Shown piece after piece: positions 57,400 to 64,000 of a stretch of 64,000 bases of DNA. The DNA is taken from contig VYZB01000195.1 in assembly GCA_013397455.1 (NCBI GenBank), forward strand, positions 1,238,807-1,302,806, given 5' to 3'. Below the pieces are notes generated by a model, which was not told the DNA's origin, ran no database searches, and worked only from the letters and a program-made list of their open reading frames with translations. The position numbers were made by a program, and so were the translations under genes. This DNA comes from Crotophaga sulcirostris (Eukaryota; Chordata; Aves; Cuculiformes; Crotophagidae). Numbering within the stretch: the first letter of the stretch is position 1; the number at the start of each line of letters is the position of its first letter.

Positions 57400-60300
57400 G
57401 CACGAGGCTGAGCCTCGACCCAAAAGAACCCAAATCCAGCCCCAGAAGGGGTGCACGGGGCAGCACCCGTACCCCTGGGGGGCAAGAGCCCTGGTTTGCA
57501 GGCGCACGGCGTCGCCTGATGCTCAGCTCTGGGATATGGGGGTCCTGAGCCCCCAGTGCTGCCCCTTCCCAGCTGGCCAAACCAACCCCACAGCAGCTCA
57601 AAGCAGCCCCAGCGTGGCACAAGGCAGCAGCCCCTCCCAGCGGGGTTTGGAAGGGGGTACACACCAATAACCGGCAAGCGCAGCAACCCTGCTCACACCA
57701 CAGCCTAAGAACCCCCCCAAAACACACACATCTACCTAAAAAGCCAAGAAAGCTCCCCTAAACCTCCTCTCAGCTCCAGGACCACAGCATGGGGGCTGCA
57801 GCAGAGCATCATCCCACTGGCCGGGACACGAGGCTTCCAAAAGCACCAACCTGCAGAACGGATGCTGTGCTTGACACAGAGATGAGGCTGGGCCCCAGCC
57901 TTCCCCACTCATCAAATTATCTCCGTGCTGCTGGCCAGCTGGGAGCCCTGGAATGCAACCAGGCACAACTACCACACCTCCAACTATGAGTGACTGCAAA
58001 AGATTGCAAGGAAAGTTTCCCTGCTGACAGCAATATTAAGCCCTTCCGAGGGAAGGGCTGGCTGTGCTTGGTGACGCTGTGCAGATGCCCCAACACAAAG
58101 CCAGCGTCGTGAGGGAAATAAAATTTTGCTCAGCCTCAAAACAAGCAGGAGGAGGAAATGCCAAGGAGCCACGAGCCAGCCTGCGGGGCAAGCTGGCGGT
58201 GGGAGCAGGGCAGGGAGGAGGGGCAGGGACCCGTTTCTCGCATGTTTGTCAACACCGAAGGAAGGAGGAAGAAAAACAGTGTTTTTCACCTTCCTGCCCT
58301 GTGCAGTTGAGCCCGTTGGGTGCCTTGGAGGGAGCCCAACCCCACTGCCTCATAGCAGCCTCCAGTACTGAAAGGGGATCCAGGGAAGCTGGGGAGGGGC
58401 TCTTGATCAGGGAGTGCAGGGATAGGATGAGGGAGAATGGGTTTAAACTGAAAGAGGGGAGATTGAGGTGAGATCTTAGGAAAAAATGTTTTCCTGTGAG
58501 GGTGGGGAGGCCCTGGCCCAGGTTGCCCAGAGAAGTGGTGGCTGCCCCATCCCTGGGGAGGGGTACAGGGCAGCCCAGACCTGTGGATGCTGGATGGACC
58601 CCACCAGAGTAGGAGGGGGCTGTGGGAACCAGCTGTCCCTGAACAGCAAATTCACCTGTTCTGTGCACCGAAGCCCCAGTCACTGCCGGTGCTGTGACTG
58701 GGATGGTTGCTCCGTGGCTGCAGGGCTGTACTCTGCTCTGCATTTCACCACCAAGGAGCAAGCTGGCAGCTCAGCACCGCATCAGGATCTGACCTAGCAG
58801 AGCCCCCACGCTCGGCTTTCCTACCCAGGAAGGAGCTTCCCAGCCTTTTCCTTGCCACTGCCATGAGAACTGTTAGTGGATGGAGCAGCACGGGGGCTCC
58901 ATCCCTGCGCAGGAAAGGAGCGGTCCAGTCCCTTCCCCTGTGAAGATGCAGCCCTGGAGCTGAGAGAGGCCAAAGAGTTTAGGAAGGCATCAGCTCCAGT
59001 CCCCAGCCCTGGCATCGGCTGAGCCCGAGCACAGAGATGTGCAGCAGCGATGGAGCCCATCCTCGTTTGTGCTGCCTGTGAGCAGAACTCATCCTCTTCA
59101 CACAGCCCTGACTCTAAACCAGAGCAAACGTCTCTGTAAGAGCCCAGGCATCATCCGACAGTGGGATAAAACAAAATACCCTCAGACACCCCCTACCCCA
59201 CCCAGGGTGCACAGTGCCAGGACGCACAGTGCCAAGCTCAGCCAGGTAGAGCAGCCTCAACACTGAAGCTTCACTCCAATTTTACAGGTGAGATTTGGAA
59301 GTTTCCCTCTGCTTTTACAGGATATTTCCCCTGGGGCTCTGGGTCCGAGAGGAAACAGCTTTCACTACCTTATACAAAGCTTCTGGCCCTGCCCAGCATG
59401 CACAAAATGATGACAGAAACAGAGAAGAAACCCATGGGAGAAGCCAGCTCTGCTGTTACTTAATCTCCAGCCGGCAGAGGGGAGGAAGGTTCTGCCAGGA
59501 CCAGGCAGGCGCAGCCGGAGCAGGGAGGAGGCAGAGCTGCGTCACCGCATCAACAGCATCAGGGTGGGGAAGAACCAAAACTCGGGATCTGCTGATTAAA
59601 TTTGTTCCGTTTGTTTGACAAACACTGGGCTGAAAGCCCTGAGTTTCAGTTTCCTTTCCTGAGGTGACAAGACTGACAGAACCACCGCTGCTTCCCCAGG
59701 GAGGGGCTCAGCTGCAGCCCCTCAGACCTGGGCACGCAGCGTTTGTGCACTGTGCGAATGTCCAAGGACAAGATGGGAAATGGGAGGGCCTTCCTGTGAA
59801 GATGCTGGAGCATCTCCTGCCCCAGTAACGCTCCTAAACCAGCCCAGAAGAACCGTGCAACTGAGGAACTGGCCATTTCTCACAGCCTCCCGCTCCCTGG
59901 GTGCCCGTGGGCAGCAGCAGCTCGGGCAGGATCACAGCTCAGCTCTGCGTGCAGCGCTGCCACTTGGATGCCTGTACAGTGGGAGCCTCTGCAGGTCTTT
60001 CCCAAATGCTACAGGCTGCTCCCGTGGATGCCCGGAGGAGAAAATGCCAGCAGCCATTCCTCCATCACTATAATCCAGATGAAAACAGGGACTTGGCATG
60101 AGTCATCCGCAGCCCTTACCTCATTTGATGCTGGATGCAAGTCCTCCACGCCCGGCTGTGAGCCCAGCAGACCCAGGCTCCCCACAGGATGCTGCCTGGA
60201 CTCGTGCTGGGGAGGAAAGGGGAGCACGGCCAAGCACCCAAGGGAGCCCTGGGAAGGAGCTGCTGGTAGCACCCGGCTGGTACATCAGGCACCGGCGGGC

Positions 60301-62380
60301 ACAGGGGAGCCCCAGCCCTGCTGCAGGGATCCCAGGCTCACAGAGCAGGCTGACACACTGGCATTCACCCCAAAGCTCCAGTTGTGGGGTGTGCAACACC
60401 TGCCACAGCTCTGGGAGCCCACCCTGGCCCCATAGCAGCACTTGACCCGTGAGTCAAGCTGGAGGGGGCGGAGCAGGGCTTAGGGGTTCCCAAGGCAGAG
60501 CCCCAGGTCTTGGTGGTGCCATCAGAGCCAGAGCGAGATCCTGCCTCTGATCGAATGATGCTTTACCACCAGGGCTACCAAACCAGGAGAAAAAACAGCC
60601 CCCCACCACAGGACCTTCCCCCAGGGCACCTCGCTCAAGCCCCAGTGGCTGCATCCTTGCTGCATCCAGCCCAAGGCCAGTTATCCACACGCTACCTGAT
60701 AATCTCTATTGATAGCTTGCTGTGGACAACCTTCTCTTGGTTTTCCATCTGAAGCCTCAGCCCCAGCCCTACCCCGAGTTACCAACAGCCCTGCAAGCAC
60801 CCAGCTGCTCTCCGCAGAGTGGGGAAGCACCAGGGGCTCTCAGGAGCAGCACAGCCACCCCAGGAGCTCAGCACATGCTGGGGCATCCCACAGCATCCCA
60901 ACTGGTCTCTCTGGGGAGACAAGGCTGCCCCACCAGCACCTCCCTGCTCAGCTGCCCCAGAAGCAGCTGCAAAGGGAGGGGAGGGTTGTACCAACCAAAA
61001 TTTGTCTGCAGAGCTTTTATTGCCTTGACAGCTGTTTACATCCCTGGGAAGTGTTGCCTTGCAGGGCAAAGTACACCCACGCTGGGAATGCTTTGCCCAA
61101 GAAGTGATCTATAGTCTGTGGGGCAGATAAAGGTGTGTGGAGGTGGGGAGGAGCTGCCAGCTCTGCCCCAGCACTTGCTACCCACTGCCACGTCCCCAGC
61201 ACTGCTCACATCAATGTGGAGATGCCACAACTCCTGTCCCCACCCCACGCTCTGATGTCACCTCGCAGACACCCTTAAAGGGAAGCCAGGAGGCCCCTCC
61301 AGTCATCCCCTCTCTCCCAACAGCCCCTGGATAACCTGGATGGGTTTGTCCAAAGCACAGACAGCTGGTGCAGAGCACTCAGCCTGCAGCCCTCAAGGGC
61401 TGGGCACATGCACCAACACATTCCAACCCCTGGTACTGCTATGAGAAGCTGTCCCTGTGGCCAGAGAGCCCTTCACTCACCGTCACAATGTGGGAGCAGG
61501 GGCTTTGGGTTGGAAACAGAGTCCCGGGTCCAGTTCAGCAATGCTGCTCACGCTGGAGAGGCAGGAAGAGGTCATCACAACCCTTTATATTCCCTTGGTG
61601 TGACACAGTAATGCTGTCCCAAGTACAGAGATAGTAAGGAAGAAATGACTGCGATATCTTAAGAGCCAGCAGCGTGGGAGGGAAAAACATTCGACGAGGC
61701 ATGACTCCTGCTAATCAGCTGCGGCCCCGGGTTCAGGCTTGGCCAAAACAAAACAGAATCTAATACCTTAGAGGAATAAATCACTTCTCCTCCTGATTGC
61801 ACATCATAACCCTTCTGAAGACAGCTTGAGGAGCTGGTGGTTGTCAGTGCTGAGTGCAGCCAGCTCTGCTCCAGCCATCCCCTGGATGATCAGACTTTGG
61901 AGCCACATTTCAGGCTCTGCCAGCACCACATACACCCCTTCCCGTCCTCCCTCCAACAGGACAATCGCCTTCTCCCAATGCAAAATTTAGCGTTTGTTAA
62001 AGGAGGACAAGAACCAAGGGTTTTTCCTCAAGTTTCAACCCTCCGAGTGTTTTACAAGTCCATCACCCCCTAACACAGCTAGAGGATTCAGACAAAACTC
62101 CACCTTGTCTCCCCCTTTGTTAATAAAACCCCCGAAATGCAGCACTGCAACCCAACCCAGACACTCTGCAAACACCCCAGATACAGCCAGAGAGTATCAG
62201 AACGTGCCCACCATCCGCAGGGGCTTGGAGCATCTTTGCCACATGCAGACAGCAGCGTGTGTACAACACACACGTGTATTTAAATAACAGTGAAAACACG
62301 CTCCCACCCTGACCCAGCCCTGCTCTGCAACCCTGGCTGATGCAACTGGATGCAGAAATCCAATAAACCAGCAGCGCTCT
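57400..62380. other. Intergenic region HELZ2-GMEB2
   Basis: No recognisable coding exon on either strand. It contains one CR1 fragment (58350-58560). The open frames here are short, rich in Pro/Ser/Ala, and lack splice or homology support. Confidence 0.6.
58350..58560 (+). mobile_element. CR1 LINE fragment, sense
   Basis: 'cctccagtactgaaaggg', 'gggctcttgatcagggagtg', 'tgttttcctgtgagggtggg' and 'tggctgccccatccctggg' are sense CR1 blocks. The 3' terminal repeats are missing. Confidence 0.88.
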
Positions 62381-62395
62381 TTCAAAAAAAAAATA

Positions 62396-62401
62396 TTTAT
62401 T
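62396..62401 (-). terminator. GMEB2: Poly(A) signal of GMEB2
   Basis: Plus-strand TTTATT gives AATAAA on the minus strand, about 1.2 kb beyond the GMEB2 stop. It is followed on the minus strand by a T-rich tract (62384-62393 on plus is A-rich), suitable as a downstream element. Confidence 0.6.
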
Positions 62402-63632
62402 AGCTCATTAAAGTGACCTGTTGTCGCTGCTGCTGCCAGAACAAGGTTGTAGAAACCCCAACACTTCAAGCACCCGACTCCTTCCAGCTGGAGACAGAGC
62501 ATCGCTGCAGCCCCGCGGCACGCGCGTGCCCTGAGACCAGGCAGCTGGGAGACTCGCAGAGAGTTGAAGGGTTTCTGGGGGGTTGACCACCCCCATAGAG
62601 AACAGCTGCTCAAACCCAGCAGGGAGGGAACGGCAGCACCCGGCTACCGCAGGATGAGGTGCCTGGGGAGGCGCTGGGGATCGGGGACCAGCCTGATCCC
62701 GTATCAGGGTCACCCCACATTTCTGAGTGCGAGCTCCTCAGAGCGCTGCCATTCAGCTCATCTCTTTGAATGTTCAACTGTGCATCTCTGCCTTATGGCA
62801 TGACCTCACAACTAAAGGGCTTTGCTTAAAAATCGTTGTTTGCTTAAAAAAAATCCGAAAGAATGGACTTTTTGGGTTTTGTTTTTTTTTTTGAAAAAAA
62901 AAATAGAAAATGACCCTAAATTCTCAGCAGTAACAGCACCTCCTGGCCCTCTGGGCTTCTCTCTCCCAGCTCCTAGACATCCTGTGATGACTGCCACGAC
63001 AGCTCCCACTTGTTTGCACTACCCAAAGCCAGCACCACATGCAGAAGCCTGTGCTGCTGTACGGAGACTCTTTCTGCTCTCGATGACCGCGCACATCCTA
63101 CGGACAACGCATTCTCAGCAGCCCCTCTCCCTCCTGGAGCCGCGCAGGGATCGTGAGCTGCTGGCTCCCCGACACCTCCCAGCAGTTCACTCCCTCGGCA
63201 GCCAGATTGGTGCCTGCTCAGCACTTCATCTGTTTCTCCTTTCACAACCATCTTCACCTCCCTGCCCTGCACCCCTGCTCCTGCCCGTTCCTCTAATGGC
63301 CGCTGATCCAGCTACGCCTGCAGACGAGGCAGGGCTGATGAACTGGAACGGAATAACTATTGCAGGAGAACAGGGAGGAAAGTTTTATAAAAAAATAAGC
63401 TTTTTTTGTTCTTGTCTCCTCTAAACAGGGTAGAGCTTTTTTGCCTTTCCCTTCTCCAGGTGTCTTTCTGCCACCTTCTTCCCTCTGACCTGAGCCTCCT
63501 CGTTACCAACATGAACGGCTCTGAGTCGTTAACCCCCCTCGTTGCACTGCTCTTCGTCCCACAGTGCAGTCAGAGAAAAAGCAGTTCCACCCAGAGCGGC
63601 ACGGCCAGTGTCCCTCCAGGCAAGTCCCCCCT
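62402..63632 (-). other. GMEB2: GMEB2 3'UTR
   Basis: Noncoding sequence between the GMEB2 stop and the poly(A) signal. It includes long A/T runs near 62840-62910 and 63390-63415. No separate gene was seen. Confidence 0.6.
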
Positions 63633-64000
63633 TCACTTCTGCTCCGTCTCGTCGGCCACTGCAGTCACCTCGATGGCAGCAGCAGCGTGCTCGTCCCCGG
63701 CGGCTTCGGTGGCACCTGACGGGATGGTCATGACTGTGCTCCCACTGGGAGCTATTTGTGTCACGTTCTGGATGGTCGTGCCAAGTCCTGGCAGCGTCAG
63801 CAGCTGGAAGGGGCTCACCACCTTCACAACTGTGCTGCCATCCTGGACAGCGGCCGTGCTCAGCACCGTCAGGTTGGAAGCGTCCGGGTGGATTTCCACC
63901 GTGCTCGGGAAGGTGGAGCCGGCAGAAGCCAGTACCGTGTACCCGCCCAGCAGCGGGGAGGCCGGGGAGTTGGCGGCAGGAGGCTGGGACGGGCTCTTCC
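63633..64000 (-). CDS. GMEB2: GMEB2, glucocorticoid modulatory element binding protein 2, C-terminal end (partial)
   Basis: An open minus-strand frame runs from the window edge to TGA at 63633-63635, about 121 residues. It reads 'YTVLASAGSTFPSTVEIHPD', 'VVKVVSPFQLLTLPGLGTTI' and an acidic/Ala-rich tail 'AAIEVTAVADETEQK'. This matches the Ser/Thr/Gln-poor activation-type C terminus of GMEB2 as I remember it. GMEB proteins are SAND-domain DNA-binding factors that bind the glucocorticoid modulatory element and tune steroid-receptor responses; the SAND domain lies outside the window. HELZ2-GMEB2 adjacency and orientation match human 20q13.33. The GTG at 63897-63899 is internal, not a start. Confidence 0.88.
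   Translation of the reverse strand, partial: KSPSQPPAANSPASPLLGGYTVLASAGSTFPSTVEIHPDASNLTVLSTAAVQDGSTVVKVVSPFQLLTLPGLGTTIQNVTQIAPSGSTVMTIPSGATEAAGDEHAAAAIEVTAVADETEQK

Noticed and set aside
56474..57670. A 398-codon plus-strand open frame across the CpG island
   Set aside because: It spans the 174-N gap and GC-rich tandem repeats. The translation is Pro/Gly/Arg low complexity with no domain; long frames are expected in such composition.

Overview
The window is avian nuclear DNA. At least sixteen fragments of the bird/reptile LINE family CR1 are scattered through it; they are recognised by the shared 'GGTTGGAAGGGACC' block and by 3' ends made of ATTCTATG repeats. The introns are compact, and the gene order FNDC11 - HELZ2 - GMEB2 matches human 20q13.33. 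I cannot name the species.

Layout. Positions 1-4895 are intron. Positions 4896-5608 (+) are the last coding exon of a serine/threonine kinase that I assign to STK35. AT-rich 3'UTR-like sequence with a good poly(A) signal follows near 16.3 kb, so the 3'UTR may be about 10.7 kb long. Positions 16.4-27.1 kb hold no recognisable gene, only CR1 pieces. FNDC11 (+) is a single coding exon at 27184-28077. It meets HELZ2 (-) tail to tail, with poly(A) signals of both strands interleaved at 28787-28810. HELZ2 runs on the minus strand from its ATG at 50664-50666 to its stop at 32134-32136. I could place 19 coding exons with consensus splice sites and matching phases; they total 8466 nt, or 2821 codons plus stop, with no frameshift or internal stop. 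Upstream of HELZ2 lie candidate 5'UTR exons, an ISRE-like site at 52.18 kb, three short tandem-repeat arrays, a GC-rich CpG island with a 174-base assembly gap (57047-57220), and a triple IRF element at 57367-57382. Positions 57.4-62.4 kb are gene-free. GMEB2 (-) occupies the right end: its 3'UTR from about 62.4 kb and the last part of its coding sequence at 63633-64000, running off the window.

How the genes relate. HELZ2 is the centre of the window. It is an interferon-induced protein with N-terminal zinc fingers, an SF1 helicase core, an RNase II/R (RNB) exonuclease domain and a second SF1 helicase core. Its motifs are intact here, and its upstream sequence carries the cis elements expected of an interferon-stimulated gene. 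The neighbours share no obvious pathway with it; the cluster is a conserved synteny block. STK35 beside GMEB2 parallels PDIK1L near STMN1 and GMEB1 on human 1p36-p35, which suggests an old whole-genome-duplication pair of regions.

The window shows no undescribed multi-gene system. The items most worth a second look are the HELZ2 control region, the HELZ2 start codon, a tandem splice acceptor that would delete two P-loop residues of its second helicase, and the STK35 synteny.
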